Source of the DNA: Cellulomonas fimi ATCC 484
GTDB taxonomy: Bacteria > Actinomycetota > Actinomycetes > Actinomycetales > Cellulomonadaceae
NCBI RefSeq assembly: GCF_000212695.1
Contig: NC_015514.1
Coordinates: 1,054,001-1,118,000, forward strand
DNA length: 64,000 nt
Direction: 5' to 3'
Made by a program: the position numbers and the translations under genes. Under the pieces are notes generated by a model, which was not told where the DNA came from, searched no databases, and worked only from the letters and a program-made list of their open reading frames with translations. Numbering within the stretch: position 1 is the stretch's first letter; the number at the start of each line of letters is the position of its first letter. Shown one piece after another: positions 33,409 through 46,784 of this stretch.

Positions 33409-33491
33409 GGAGCCGTCGGGAGCGGCCCAGATACACGTCGCAGCAGGTTTCTTCCCGGCGCGTGTATCTGGAGCGGTCGGGACGGCTCCTG
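33409..33491. promoter_or_regulatory. mirror-image outward-facing elements between the two island operons
   Basis: Thirty-base arms at 33409-33438 and 33462-33491 are inverted copies matching at 25 of 30 positions. Each, read outward, carries CGTGTATCTGG and then GACGGCTCCT about 19 bases on from the start. A 23-base centre contains GGTTTCTTCC. One arm faces the trypsin-like gene (start 33305), the other the sigma gene (start 33632). The bipartite form suits twin promoters for an alternative sigma factor, plausibly the one encoded here; a repressor site is the alternative. The rest of this 326-base gap holds only a vegetative-type promoter candidate. Confidence 0.6.
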
Positions 33492-33557
33492 TCCGTCGAC
33501 CCCGGCACGGGGGAGCGGCGTCCGCAGGCGCGCGCCGATCGTCCGCCCGTGTCCTCC

Positions 33558-33587
33558 TTGTCGGGGTTGTCAGGGCCGCCCTACTGT
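33558..33587 (+). promoter_or_regulatory. candidate vegetative promoter of the sigma gene
   Basis: TTGTCG (33558-33563) and TACTGT (33582-33587) are spaced by 18 bases, 45 bases before the sigma ATG. It could supply basal expression. Confidence 0.45.
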
Positions 33588-33631
33588 GTCAGGGGCGCGG
33601 CCGCCCGACGAGGCCAGCCTGTGAGGGGTCC

Positions 33632-34261
33632 ATGATGAGTGACGACCTGGTGGAGCCGGTGGATGCCGCGCTTCGCGAGGGTGAGGGGCTGGCCGACCAG
33701 GCTGCCCGTGCGGTGGTCGCCTACCGCGAGGGGGACCGGGCGCCGCTCGCCGCGCTGGTGCAGGTCATGACGCCGTTGCTGTGGCACACGGTCCGCGCCC
33801 AGGGCGTGGACGCGGAGCAGGCGCAGGACCTGGTGCAGAACGTGTGGCTCACGCTCGTGCGGGACATCGAGTCCATCCGCGACCCGCGCGCGACGCTCCA
33901 GTGGATGCTGGTGACGGCGAAGCGCGCGGCGTGGCGGGCCGTGCGACGCACGCGGGAGGACCTCGTCCGGCACGAGCACGACGAGCACGTGACGGACTGG
34001 CTGTCGGCCCCGGCCGACGACCGGCCGGACACCGTCGCGCTCCGTTCGGAGCGGGACCGGGTGCTGTGGGAGCACGTCGCGAGCCTGCCGGACCGCTGCC
34101 GGCGTCTGCTCGGGCTGGTGGCGCTCGTGGACCGGCCGGACTACACGGTCGTGTCACGGGCGCTCGGCATGCCGGTCGGGAGCATCGGCCCGACCCGCGG
34201 CCGTTGCCTCGCCAAGCTCCGCCTCGCCCTGTCCGACGACCCCGCCTGGAGCCTGTCATGA
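33632..34261 (+). CDS. ECF-like RNA polymerase sigma factor
   Basis: 209 residues (ATG at 33632 or 33635; GAGGGG upstream). Region 2 is seen at about 35-105 (LVQVMTPLLWHTVRAQGVDAEQAQDLVQNVWLTLVRD, TLQWMLVTAKRAAWRAVRR). Region 4 lies at about 145-205 (LPDRCRRLLGLVALVDRPDYTVVSRALGMPVGSIGPTRGRCLAKLRLAL). Regions 1 and 3 are absent, so this is the extracytoplasmic-function group. Its stop overlaps the next gene as ATGA, and the CHAT gene follows. The likely targets are the two outward elements in the gap to the left. Confidence 0.88.
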   Translation: MMSDDLVEPVDAALREGEGLADQAARAVVAYREGDRAPLAALVQVMTPLLWHTVRAQGVDAEQAQDLVQNVWLTLVRDIESIRDPRATLQWMLVTAKRAAWRAVRRTREDLVRHEHDEHVTDWLSAPADDRPDTVALRSERDRVLWEHVASLPDRCRRLLGLVALVDRPDYTVVSRALGMPVGSIGPTRGRCLAKLRLALSDDPAWSLS

Positions 34262-34761
34262 GCACCGACGAGAGCACCCTCGCCATGGTGGCGGCCGGTC
34301 CCCTGGACGTCGCGGACCTCGAGATCCTCACCCGTCTCGCGGCTCTCGTGGACACCTCGGACCCGGTGCCTGCGGGCCTCGTGGACCGGATCGGCATGGC
34401 ACTGACGATCGAGGCCCTGCACGCCGAGCTCGCCGAGCTGCACCTCGTCGGTGACCCGGCGCTCGCGGTCCGCGCCGACGAGACGAGCATCGAGGCCGGC
34501 ACGATCACGTTCACGACGGACGTGCTGACCGTGATGATCTCGGTCCACCCGGAGGCGGGTCGCGTGCGCGTCGACGGCTGGGCGGCCCCGGCCGCGGAGC
34601 TCGCGGTGGAGCTGCACCAGTCGGGTGACGTGACGACGGTGACGTCGGACGTCGACGGCCGGTTCTCGTTCTCCGAGGTCGAGCGGGGCCCGGCGCGCCT
34701 GGTCCTGCGACGCCCGTCGGACCCGCGGGTCCCGATCGTGACACCGCAGATCGAGCTGTAG
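34258..34761 (+). CDS. small protein between sigma and CHAT genes, C-terminal beta domain
   Basis: 167 residues, translationally coupled to sigma (ATGA). The first half is helical and acidic (DLEILTRLAALVDTSDPVPAGLVDRIGMAL). The second half is beta-rich and resembles a carboxypeptidase-regulatory-like fold: VRVDGWAAPAAELAVELHQSGDVTTVTSDVDGRFSFSEVERGPARLVLRR, read in sections. No membrane helix is present. Position right after an ECF sigma suggests a soluble anti-sigma factor; adjacency to CHAT suggests an adaptor. Neither is shown by a motif. Confidence 0.6.
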   Translation: MSTDESTLAMVAAGPLDVADLEILTRLAALVDTSDPVPAGLVDRIGMALTIEALHAELAELHLVGDPALAVRADETSIEAGTITFTTDVLTVMISVHPEAGRVRVDGWAAPAAELAVELHQSGDVTTVTSDVDGRFSFSEVERGPARLVLRRPSDPRVPIVTPQIEL

Positions 34762-34766
34762 CGCAG

Positions 34767-37379
34767 ATGTCGGAGCAGGGCGGCCCGGCGGCGGCCGGGC
34801 CGCCCTCCCTCGTCGTCCTCGGAGAGGCGCTGGCGCGCGCCGAGACCGAGAACGCCGAGGGGAGGCCGACGCGTGCCCGCCGACGGCTGCGCCCGCTCCT
34901 GCACGAGCTGTCGGGGCTGACACGCAGCCCGGACGTGGCCCGGCTGCGCGGGCGCGCGCTGGTCGAGCTCGCGAAGGCGGACTTCGAGACGCGGGGGGCA
35001 CCGGGCCCTGCGCTCGACGAGCTCGACGCGATGCTCGTGGAGCACGAGCGCGACCCGGTGCGCGGCTGGCCGGGCCTGGTCCCGGCGGTCGCGGGGCTGC
35101 GCGGACTGCTGGCGTTGCGTGCGGGCCGTCAGCACGAGGCGCTGCACTGGCTGGACGAGGCGGTCGCGTCGATCGACGACGCCGACCCCATCGACGCGTG
35201 CCGCGTGCTGCTCAACCGGGGTGTGCTGCACACGGACATGCACCACGTCGCGCTGTCCCGCGCGGACTACGCGGAGTGCGCGCGCCGCGCGCGCCGGGCG
35301 GGGTTCGAGCTGCTGACGTTCAAGGCGGAGCACAACCTCGGCTACCTGGACTTCGTCGCGGGGAACCTGCCGGAGGCGCTGGCCCGGATGGAGGCGGCGG
35401 CACGCATCCTGCCCGGACCGCCGCGCCCGACGGCCCTGCTCGACCGTGCCCGCGTGCTGCTGGAGGCGGGCCTGGTCGGGGTCGCGGACCAGACGCTCGA
35501 GCAGGCGGCGGCGCTGTTCGAGCAGCACCGCCGCGTGCGGGACGTCGCGGAGTGCGAGCTGGGCCGCGCGGAGTGCGCGCTGCTGCGCGGCGACGTCGTC
35601 GCGGCTCGTGGGTTCGCGGCGTCGGCCGCGCGCCGGTTCCGCCGCCGCCGGGAGGACGCGTGGGTCGTGCGGGCCGACCTGCTCGCGCTGCAGGTGGACG
35701 CGGTCGCGTTCGCGCAGGCGCCGGCGGACGACCCGCGCACGCGCGCGCTGTGGGCGGGGCTCGCGCGGCGCGCGGCGCGGCTCGAGGCGACGTGCCGGGC
35801 GACGGGCCGCACGGGCTGGGAGGTCGGGGCGGCGTACGTGCGGATCGAGGCGGACCTGGCCCGGGGGGCGCTGGACGCGCCGGGCGTGCTGCTGGACGAG
35901 CTGGGCACGGTGCGGGGGAGCGACCCGATCGCGGTGCGGCTGCACGGCCGCTGGCTGCGCGCCAAGCTCGCGCTCGCGGCGGGCGAGCGGTCGCGGGCCG
36001 TGCGGTTCGTGCACGCGGGTCAGCGGGACCTGGCGCTGCACCGCTCGCGGTTCGGCTCCCTGGACCTGCGGACGGCGGGTGCGGTGCACGGGCGTGCGCT
36101 GGCGTCCCTCGACATCGAGCTCGCGCTCGCGACGGGCCGGCCGGCGGCGGTGCTGGACGCGGCCGAGCGGGTGCGCGCGGTGATCGGCGGCACCCCGCGC
36201 GTCAACCCGCCGAGCGACCCGGAGTCCGCGGCCCTGCTGTCGCAGCTGCGGCGGCTCATCGACGACTCGCGCGGCGTGATCGGCCGCGCGAGCGCGGACC
36301 CGGTGCGCTCGCGGGCGTTCCGGGAGGCGCAGCGGCTCAAGCACGAGATCCTCGCCCGCTCGTGGCACGAGCGGGGACAGGCGGGCGACGAGCGTCCCGG
36401 GCGCGCGGCGGACGTGCGCCGCGTGCTCGCGGCACGGCCGGGCAGCGTCCTGGTCGACATCGGGGTGCACGGGGGCCGGCTCCTCGCGGTGACGTTCTCG
36501 GCGCGAGGCGCGGTCCTGCACGAGCTGGGGGAGGCGTCCGACGTCGCCGAGCTCGTGCGGCGCGTGCACGCGGACCTCGAGGTGACGGCGAACCCCCTGG
36601 TCCCGGCCGAGCTGCGCGACGTGGCGCACCGGTCCCTCGCGCACGGCACGGCGTCGCTCGAGTCCCGCCTGGCGCCGGTGCTGGACGCGCCGGACGAGCT
36701 GGTGGTCGTGGCGACGGGCTGGCTGGGGGCGCTGCCGTGGTCGATGCTCGGCCCGCGTCGGGGCCGAGCGACGGTGGTCGCCCCGTCGGTGCACCACTGG
36801 GCCCGGTACGCGGGGACGGCGCCGGAGGTGCCCGAGCAGGTCACGGCGGTCGCGGGACCGGGCCTGCGGCACGCCGACGACGAGGCGCGCGAGGTCGGGG
36901 CCGCGTGGCCGCAGGGCCGGTCGGTCGTGGGCGCGGACGCGACGGTCGCGCGGATGATCGAGCTGCTCGGGTCGCCGGGGATCGTCCACCTCGCGGCGCA
37001 CGGCCGGCACGAGCCGGACAACCCGCTGTTCTCGTCGGTGCGCCTGGCGGACGGCCCGCTGTTCGCGCACGAGCTCGACGCGGGGGGCCGCACGCCGGAC
37101 CTGGTGGTGCTCTCGTCGTGCGAGGTGGGCCGCGCGAGCGTGCGTGCGGGCGGTGAGGCCCTGGGCATGGCGAGCGTGCTGCTGCGCCGGGGCGTGGGCT
37201 GCGTCGTCGCGGCGATCGCCCCGCTGCCGGACGAGACGGCGATGCGTGTCATGACGCACGTGCACGCGCTGCTGCGCGACGGCGTCCCGGTGGCGCGCGC
37301 GGTCGCGGCGGCGGTCGAGAGGGACGCGCAGCGCACGGGGGAGGTCGCACCGCTGATGTGCTTCGGCGCACCGGTCTGA
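34767..37379 (+). CDS. helical-repeat CHAT-domain cysteine protease
   Basis: 870 residues, five bases after the preceding stop. Residues 1 to about 550 are Ala/Arg-rich helical pairs of TPR type (for example [52 protein letters not shown]). The C-terminal CHAT domain from about 600 has the caspase-like dyad His745 in VHLAAHGRH and Cys785 in LVVLSSCEVG, with GGEALGMASVLLRRGV after it. No signal peptide or membrane helix. CHAT proteases are often effectors or processors in bacterial conflict and death systems. The divergent trypsin-like gene makes a two-protease cascade plausible; the target is unknown. Confidence 0.87.
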   Translation: MSEQGGPAAAGPPSLVVLGEALARAETENAEGRPTRARRRLRPLLHELSGLTRSPDVARLRGRALVELAKADFETRGAPGPALDELDAMLVEHERDPVRGWPGLVPAVAGLRGLLALRAGRQHEALHWLDEAVASIDDADPIDACRVLLNRGVLHTDMHHVALSRADYAECARRARRAGFELLTFKAEHNLGYLDFVAGNLPEALARMEAAARILPGPPRPTALLDRARVLLEAGLVGVADQTLEQAAALFEQHRRVRDVAECELGRAECALLRGDVVAARGFAASAARRFRRRREDAWVVRADLLALQVDAVAFAQAPADDPRTRALWAGLARRAARLEATCRATGRTGWEVGAAYVRIEADLARGALDAPGVLLDELGTVRGSDPIAVRLHGRWLRAKLALAAGERSRAVRFVHAGQRDLALHRSRFGSLDLRTAGAVHGRALASLDIELALATGRPAAVLDAAERVRAVIGGTPRVNPPSDPESAALLSQLRRLIDDSRGVIGRASADPVRSRAFREAQRLKHEILARSWHERGQAGDERPGRAADVRRVLAARPGSVLVDIGVHGGRLLAVTFSARGAVLHELGEASDVAELVRRVHADLEVTANPLVPAELRDVAHRSLAHGTASLESRLAPVLDAPDELVVVATGWLGALPWSMLGPRRGRATVVAPSVHHWARYAGTAPEVPEQVTAVAGPGLRHADDEAREVGAAWPQGRSVVGADATVARMIELLGSPGIVHLAAHGRHEPDNPLFSSVRLADGPLFAHELDAGGRTPDLVVLSSCEVGRASVRAGGEALGMASVLLRRGVGCVVAAIAPLPDETAMRVMTHVHALLRDGVPVARAVAAAVERDAQRTGEVAPLMCFGAPV

Positions 37380-37387
37380 GGCGCGAT

Positions 37388-37416
37388 TTGGGCCCGCGGC
37401 GGGCGTGCCGTAGTCT
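37388..37416 (+). promoter_or_regulatory. promoter of rplJ-rplL
   Basis: TTGGGC (37388-37393) and TAGTCT (37411-37416) are separated by 17 bases. Transcription would start near 37423 and give a leader of about 195 bases before rplJ. Confidence 0.6.
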
Positions 37417-37539
37417 TGTGGGGCCCAAGACCGCCGGTCGTCGGCGTCGCGTTCCGTGACCTCGACCGAAGTCCCGCAGCAGCGGAGGCCAGCGCAGGTG
37501 AGAGTTCCCGGACGGAACGGCCACGCCGATCCCGATGTC

Positions 37540-37571
37540 GAGCCCCGCGCCTGCGCGGGGCTCTTTCTTTT
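37540..37571 (+). terminator. intrinsic terminator/attenuator in the rplJ leader
   Basis: GAGCCCCGCGC (37540-37550) pairs with GCGCGGGGCTC (37553-37563), followed by TTTCTTTT (37564-37571). It is one of few true U-tract terminators in the window. It lies 45 bases before the rplJ ATG, within the leader. This matches the L10-leader type of attenuation, in which L10(L12) binding upstream allows the terminator to form. The upstream L10-binding fold (about 37440-37530) is inferred only. Confidence 0.75.
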
Positions 37572-37616
37572 GTGCGGGACCTGGACACCGGCGGCACCAC
37601 CATCGGAAGGATTGCC

Positions 37617-38147
37617 ATGGCGAGGCCGGACAAGGCAGCCGCTGTCGCAGAGCTCACGGACCGGTTCCGTGAGTCCAACGCGGCCGTGCTGACCGAGTAC
37701 CGCGGGCTCACCGTCGCGCAGCTCAAGACTCTGCGCAAGGCGCTCAGCGGCAACGCAACCTACGCCGTGGTGAAGAACACGCTGACCGCGATCGCGGCCA
37801 AGGACGCCGGCCTGACGGGCCTCGACGACGCGCTTGCGGGCCCGTCGGCGATCGCTTTCGTCACCGGCGACCCGGTCGAGGCCGCGAAGGGTCTGCGTGA
37901 CTTCGCCAAGGCGAACCCCGCACTGGTCATCAAGGGCGGTGTCCTCGAGGGACGCGCCCTGACCGCTGCGGAGGTCACGAAGCTCGCGGACCTCGAGTCC
38001 CGCGAGGTGCTCCTGGCCAAGGCGGCCGGTGCGATGAAGGCGAAGCTCTACCAGGCTGCGTACGTCTTCACCGCGAACACCGCCCAGGCCGCCCGTGTCA
38101 TCGATGCCCTGCGTCAGAAGCAGGAGTCGGAAGGCGCTGCCGCCTGA
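37617..38147 (+). CDS. rplJ: 50S ribosomal protein L10
   Basis: 176 residues, ATG preceded by [46 protein letters not shown] and the YAVVKNTL sequence are typical. The C-terminal helix binds L7/L12 dimers to build the ribosomal stalk that recruits translation GTPases. A leader with an attenuator precedes it, pointing to feedback control by L10. rplL follows after 99 bases. Confidence 0.97.
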   Translation: MARPDKAAAVAELTDRFRESNAAVLTEYRGLTVAQLKTLRKALSGNATYAVVKNTLTAIAAKDAGLTGLDDALAGPSAIAFVTGDPVEAAKGLRDFAKANPALVIKGGVLEGRALTAAEVTKLADLESREVLLAKAAGAMKAKLYQAAYVFTANTAQAARVIDALRQKQESEGAAA

Positions 38148-38246
38148 CCGTCCCGGTCCCCGGGGCGGCCTCGCGTCGCGCACACCCCCACATCTGCTTC
38201 GGCAGCCGCAGCGGCTGACCGGGCACCCGACGAAAGGAACGCCATC

Positions 38247-38636
38247 ATGGCGAAGCTCAGCACCGACGAGCTCATCGAGCAGTTCAAGGGCCTCACCCTC
38301 ATCGAGCTCTCCGAGTTCGTGAAGGCCTTCGAGGAGGTCTTCGAGGTCACCGCCGCCGCCCCCGTCGCCGTCGCGGCCCCCGCCGCCGGTGGTGGCGCGG
38401 CCGAGGTCGAGGCCGAGGAGGAGAAGGACTCGTTCGACGTCGTCCTCGAGGCCGCCGGTGACAAGAAGATCCAGGTCATCAAGGAGGTGCGCGCCCTCAC
38501 GTCCCTCGGCCTGAAGGAGGCCAAGGACCTGGTGGACGAGGCCCCCAAGGCCGTCCTGGAGGGTGTCAACAAGGAGGCCGCCGAGAAGGCGAAGGCGCAG
38601 CTCGAGGGCGCCGGCGCCACGGTCACCCTCAAGTGA
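38247..38636 (+). CDS. rplL: 50S ribosomal protein L7/L12
   Basis: 129 residues. The N-terminal dimerisation helices ([24 protein letters not shown]), an Ala/Gly-rich hinge with acidic end, and the C-terminal factor-binding domain ([29 protein letters not shown]) are all standard. It forms the flexible stalk with L10. GAAAGGAA precedes the ATG. A strong hairpin follows. Confidence 0.98.
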   Translation: MAKLSTDELIEQFKGLTLIELSEFVKAFEEVFEVTAAAPVAVAAPAAGGGAAEVEAEEEKDSFDVVLEAAGDKKIQVIKEVRALTSLGLKEAKDLVDEAPKAVLEGVNKEAAEKAKAQLEGAGATVTLK

Positions 38637-38675
38637 TCTGACTCCGGCGGCCCTGGGCTGCCGGAGGCGCTCCGC

Positions 38676-38714
38676 ACGAAGGCCGCATCCCCGCGACGGG
38701 GGTGCGGCCTTCGT
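38676..38714. terminator. hairpin terminator after rplL
   Basis: ACGAAGGCCGCA (38676-38687) pairs with TGCGGCCTTCGT (38703-38714), and the inner bases can pair as CCCCG/CGGGG. It separates rplJL from rpoBC. Confidence 0.82.
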
Positions 38715-38954
38715 CGTGCCCCACGGGGCCGTGCACAGGCCCGTCGTGGCGCTCCGGGGCGGGCCGGTGGCGGGGTCGACGGTGGCCGGGATCCGCTGTC
38801 CGACCTGCCCGGCTTTCGCGTGGCGGGTGACGTGTGCCACCATGTGCGGCGGCGACAACGGGGTCGTCGTGCGGGCGGAGCCGCCCGTATCGAGCAGGGC
38901 AAGGGAAGGGTGTCGACGACGGCGTCGAGGCCTCGGTCGTCGGTCGACGCCGGG

Positions 38955-38983
38955 TGGACTTTCCCATGCCGGTTGAGTATGCT
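38955..38983 (+). promoter_or_regulatory. promoter of rpoBC
   Basis: TGGACT (38955-38960) and TATGCT (38978-38983) are spaced by 17 bases. The start would be near 38990, leaving a leader of about 145 bases. The 497 bases between rplL and rpoB otherwise hold the rplL terminator and about 240 bases in which I see nothing clear. Confidence 0.65.
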
Positions 38984-39133
38984 AGCGCTTTGCGCTGGCC
39001 TGTGCCCGCGATCCCGTATAACCCGAGCAGTGGACGTCGTACGTGCGCGACGGTTCCGCAGCTCGCACGGCCGGGGGATCGCGCCCCGCCTGACCTGCGC
39101 AGCGTGCACACGATCCGCAGGGAAGGACCCCTC

Positions 39134-42100
39134 TTGGCTGCCTCGCGCACCCCTTCTGCACCGACCGCTGACGCCATCGCGAACCGCACCGCATCCCGTC
39201 GCATCTCCTTCGCCAAGATCCACGAGCCGCTCGAGGTCCCCGACCTGCTCGGTCTGCAGACCGAGAGCTTCGACTGGCTGCTCGGCAACGAGCGCTGGCA
39301 GGCCCGCGTGGCCGCCGCCCTCGAGGCCGGCCGCCAGGACGTCCCCGAGACGGCCGGGCTGGAGGAGATCTTCGAGGAGATCTCGCCGATCGAGGACTTC
39401 GGCGGGTCCATGTCCCTCTCGTTCCGCGAGCACCGCTTCGAGCCGCCGAAGTACACGGCCGAGGAGTGCAAGGAGAAGGACTTCACGTACGCGGCGCCGC
39501 TGTTCGTCACCGCCGAGTTCGTCAACTACACGACCGGTGAGATCAAGAGCCAGACGGTCTTCATGGGCGACTTCCCGCTCATGACGGAGCGCGGCACGTT
39601 CATCATCAACGGCACCGAGCGCGTCGTCGTCTCGCAGCTCGTCCGGTCGCCCGGCGTGTACTTCGAGCGCATGGCCGACAAGACGTCCGACAAGGACATC
39701 CTCACGGCCAAGGTCATCCCGAGCCGTGGCGCGTGGCTCGAGTTCGAGATCGACAAGCGCGACAACGTCGGCGTCCGCGTCGACCGCAAGCGCAAGCAGA
39801 ACGCGACCGTCCTGCTCAAGGCGCTGGGCATGACCGAGGCGGAGATCCGCGAGGAGTTCGCCGCGTACCCGGCCGTCATCGAGACGCTCGAGAAGGACCA
39901 CGTCCAGACGCAGGACGAGGCGCTGCTCGACCTCTACCGCAAGATCCGCCCGGGCGAGCCGCCGACCGTCGAGGCCGGCCGCGCGCTCATCGAGAACTTC
40001 TACTTCAACCCCAAGCGCTACGACCTGGCGAAGGTCGGCCGCTACAAGCTGAACAAGAAGCTCGGCCAGGACGCGCCCCTCGCGGACTCGGTCCTGACGC
40101 TCGCGGACGTCGTCGCGACGATCAAGTACCTCGCGTCGCTGCACATCGACCTGCCCACGCTGCCCGGCACGCGGGCCGGCGAGGCGATCGAGATCCGCGT
40201 CGAGACGGACGACATCGACCACTTCGGCAACCGCCGCATCCGTGCGGTCGGCGAGCTCATCCAGAACCAGGTCCGCACGGGCCTGTCCCGGATGGAGCGC
40301 GTCGTGCGCGAGCGCATGACGACGCAGGACGTCGAGGCCATCACGCCGCAGACGCTCATCAACATCCGTCCCGTCGTCGCCTCCATCAAGGAGTTCTTCG
40401 GGACGAGCCAGCTGTCGCAGTTCATGGACCAGAACAACCCGCTCGCGGGCCTGACGCACAAGCGGCGTCTGTCGGCCCTCGGCCCGGGTGGTCTGTCCCG
40501 CGACCGCGCCGGCATGGAGGTCCGCGACGTCCACCCGTCGCACTACGGCCGCATGTGCCCGATCGAGACCCCTGAGGGTCCGAACATCGGCCTCATCGGC
40601 TCGCTCGCGTCGTTCGGGCGGATCAACCCGTTCGGCTTCGTCGAGACGCCCTACCGCAAGGTCGTCGACGGCCGCGTGACCGACGAGGTGCACTACCTCA
40701 CGGCCGACGACGAGGACCGTCACGTCATCGCGCAGGCGAACGCGCCGCTCCTCGAGGACGGCACGTTCGAGGAGGACCGCGTCCTCGTCCGCGTCAAGGG
40801 CGGCGAGATCGAGTACGTCACCGGCGAGAACATCGACTACATGGACGTCTCCCCGCGCCAGATGGTGTCGGTCGCGACGGCCCTGATCCCGTTCCTCGAG
40901 CACGACGACGCGAACCGTGCCCTCATGGGCGCCAACATGCAGCGCCAGGCCGTGCCGCTGGTCCGCTCCGAGGCGCCGCTCGTCGGCACCGGCATGGAGC
41001 GTCGTGCGGCGGTCGACGCGGGCGACGTCATCGTCGCGACGAAGCCGGGTGTCGTCACGGAGGTGTCGGCGGACCTCATCGTCACCGCCAACGACGACGC
41101 GACCACGTCGACGTACCGCGTGGCGAAGTTCCGCCGCTCGAACCAGGGCACGTCCTACAACCAGCGCGTGCTGGTCGACACCGGCGCGCGCGTCGAGGTC
41201 GGCTCGGTGCTCGCGGACGGCCCGGCGACGGACGAGGGCGAGCTCGCGCTCGGCCGCAACCTGCTCGTCGCGTTCATGTCGTGGGAGGGCCACAACTACG
41301 AGGACGCGATCATCCTGTCGCAGCGCCTCGTGCAGGACGACGTGCTGTCCTCGATCCACATCGAGGAGCACGAGGTCGACGCGCGCGACACCAAGCTCGG
41401 CCCCGAGGAGATCACGCGGGACATCCCGAACGTCTCCGAGGAGGTCCTCGCGGACCTCGACGAGCGCGGCATCATCCGCATCGGCGCCGAGGTCGCGGCG
41501 GGCGACATCCTCGTCGGCAAGGTCACCCCGAAGGGCGAGACCGAGCTGACCCCCGAGGAGCGTCTGCTCCGCGCGATCTTCGGCGAGAAGGCGCGCGAGG
41601 TCCGCGACACGTCGCTCAAGGTGCCGCACGGCGAGTCCGGCACGGTCATCGAGGTGCGCACGTTCAGCCGCGAGGACGGCGACGAGCTGCCCGCCGGCGT
41701 GAACGAGCTGGTCCGCGTGTACATCGCGCAGCGCCGCAAGATCACGGACGGCGACAAGCTCGCCGGTCGTCACGGCAACAAGGGCGTCATCTCGAAGATC
41801 CTCCCCGTCGAGGACATGCCGTTCCTCGCGGACGGCACGCCGGTCGACGTCGTGCTCAACCCGCTGGGTGTGCCCGGTCGTATGAACGTCGGGCAGGTCC
41901 TCGAGACGCACCTCGGGTGGGTCGCGAAGCAGGGCTGGGACATCGAGCTGGCCGAGGGTGACGTGTCGTGGCGCGAGGGCGTCCCGGCGGTCGCCGCGAA
42001 GTCGCCGGCCGGCAACCCGGTCGCGACGCCGGTGTTCGACGGCGTGCCGGAGGAGACCCTCACGGGTCTGCTCGGCTCGACGCTGCCGAACCGTGACGGC

Positions 42101-42640
42101 GAGCGCACCGTGCAGCAGGACGGCAAGGCGCGCCTGTTCGACGGCCGCTCCGGCGAGCCGTTCCCGGACCCGGTCGCGGTCGGCTACATGTACATCCTCA
42201 AGCTGCACCACCTGGTCGACGACAAGATCCACGCCCGCTCGACCGGCCCGTACTCGATGATCACGCAGCAGCCGCTGGGTGGTAAGGCGCAGTTCGGCGG
42301 TCAGCGGTTCGGCGAGATGGAGGTGTGGGCCCTCGAGGCGTACGGCGCCGCCTACACGCTCCAGGAGCTCCTCACCATCAAGTCCGACGACGTGCCGGGC
42401 CGCGTGAAGGTCTACGAGGCCATCGTCAAGGGCGAGAACATCCCCGACTCGGGCATCCCGGAGTCCTTCAAGGTCCTCCTCAAGGAGATGCAGTCGCTCT
42501 GCCTGAACGTCGAGGTGCTGTCGTCCGACGGCGTGTCCATCGACATGAAGGAGAACGACGACGAGGTCTACCGCGCCGCGGAGGAGCTCGGCATCGACCT
42601 GTCGCGTCGCCCCAACGCCAGCAGCATCGAAGAGATCTGA
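39134..42640 (+). CDS. rpoB: DNA-directed RNA polymerase subunit beta
   Basis: 1168 residues from TTG at 39134, with AGGGAAGGA upstream; TTG is also used in mycobacterial rpoB. The rifampicin pocket reads [15 protein letters not shown]...[15 protein letters not shown], with no known resistance change, followed by [19 protein letters not shown]. Later signatures [12 protein letters not shown] and [26 protein letters not shown] are intact, read in sections. It forms half of the catalytic core with beta prime, encoded 106 bases downstream. Confidence 0.98.
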   Translation: MAASRTPSAPTADAIANRTASRRISFAKIHEPLEVPDLLGLQTESFDWLLGNERWQARVAAALEAGRQDVPETAGLEEIFEEISPIEDFGGSMSLSFREHRFEPPKYTAEECKEKDFTYAAPLFVTAEFVNYTTGEIKSQTVFMGDFPLMTERGTFIINGTERVVVSQLVRSPGVYFERMADKTSDKDILTAKVIPSRGAWLEFEIDKRDNVGVRVDRKRKQNATVLLKALGMTEAEIREEFAAYPAVIETLEKDHVQTQDEALLDLYRKIRPGEPPTVEAGRALIENFYFNPKRYDLAKVGRYKLNKKLGQDAPLADSVLTLADVVATIKYLASLHIDLPTLPGTRAGEAIEIRVETDDIDHFGNRRIRAVGELIQNQVRTGLSRMERVVRERMTTQDVEAITPQTLINIRPVVASIKEFFGTSQLSQFMDQNNPLAGLTHKRRLSALGPGGLSRDRAGMEVRDVHPSHYGRMCPIETPEGPNIGLIGSLASFGRINPFGFVETPYRKVVDGRVTDEVHYLTADDEDRHVIAQANAPLLEDGTFEEDRVLVRVKGGEIEYVTGENIDYMDVSPRQMVSVATALIPFLEHDDANRALMGANMQRQAVPLVRSEAPLVGTGMERRAAVDAGDVIVATKPGVVTEVSADLIVTANDDATTSTYRVAKFRRSNQGTSYNQRVLVDTGARVEVGSVLADGPATDEGELALGRNLLVAFMSWEGHNYEDAIILSQRLVQDDVLSSIHIEEHEVDARDTKLGPEEITRDIPNVSEEVLADLDERGIIRIGAEVAAGDILVGKVTPKGETELTPEERLLRAIFGEKAREVRDTSLKVPHGESGTVIEVRTFSREDGDELPAGVNELVRVYIAQRRKITDGDKLAGRHGNKGVISKILPVEDMPFLADGTPVDVVLNPLGVPGRMNVGQVLETHLGWVAKQGWDIELAEGDVSWREGVPAVAAKSPAGNPVATPVFDGVPEETLTGLLGSTLPNRDGERTVQQDGKARLFDGRSGEPFPDPVAVGYMYILKLHHLVDDKIHARSTGPYSMITQQPLGGKAQFGGQRFGEMEVWALEAYGAAYTLQELLTIKSDDVPGRVKVYEAIVKGENIPDSGIPESFKVLLKEMQSLCLNVEVLSSDGVSIDMKENDDEVYRAAEELGIDLSRRPNASSIEEI

Positions 42641-42746
42641 CGCCGAGCCTGCCGCGGGCGGTCCCGACCGCCCGCGGCAGCGCCCGCACCCCTTGCACCA
42701 TTCCGTCCGCCGGGCACGACCCGGCAAGCGAAGGAAGTAGGACCCC

Positions 42747-46613
<3,867 letters not shown>

Positions 46614-46632
46614 CGTCGAGGCGTCCCGTCGA

Positions 46633-46670
46633 CCCGAGGGGGTCCACCGTCCGCGGTGGGCCCCCTCGGG
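46633..46670 (+). terminator. hairpin terminator after rpoC
   Basis: CCCGAGGGGG TCCACCG pairs with CGGTGGG CCCCCTCGGG (46633-46649 with 46654-46670), 17 bp with one G-T pair and a four-base loop. Confidence 0.82.
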
Positions 46671-46749
46671 CGTCGCGGGAGCGGGGAGCCGGTTCCTGCC
46701 CCGCGTGCGGCCCGACGAGGATCGCGTAGCGTGGGTGAGGGCCGTCTCT

Positions 46750-46778
46750 TTGACGCTCCGGAGGCGCCCAGGTAACGT
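46750..46778 (+). promoter_or_regulatory. promoter of the str operon (rpsL-rpsG-fusA)
   Basis: TTGACG (46750-46755) and TAACGT (46773-46778) are separated by exactly 17 bases, the best vegetative promoter in the window. Start near 46785. Confidence 0.75.
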
Positions 46779-46784
46779 AGGACA

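Noticed and set aside
30270..37379. Island as a recent prophage or IS-borne insertion
   Set aside because: No mobile-element gene or flanking direct repeat is visible and base composition looks like the neighbours; age cannot be judged by eye.
40390..40610. Possible rifampicin-resistance change in rpoB
   Set aside because: The pocket residues match the sensitive sequence of other actinobacteria at every position I could compare.
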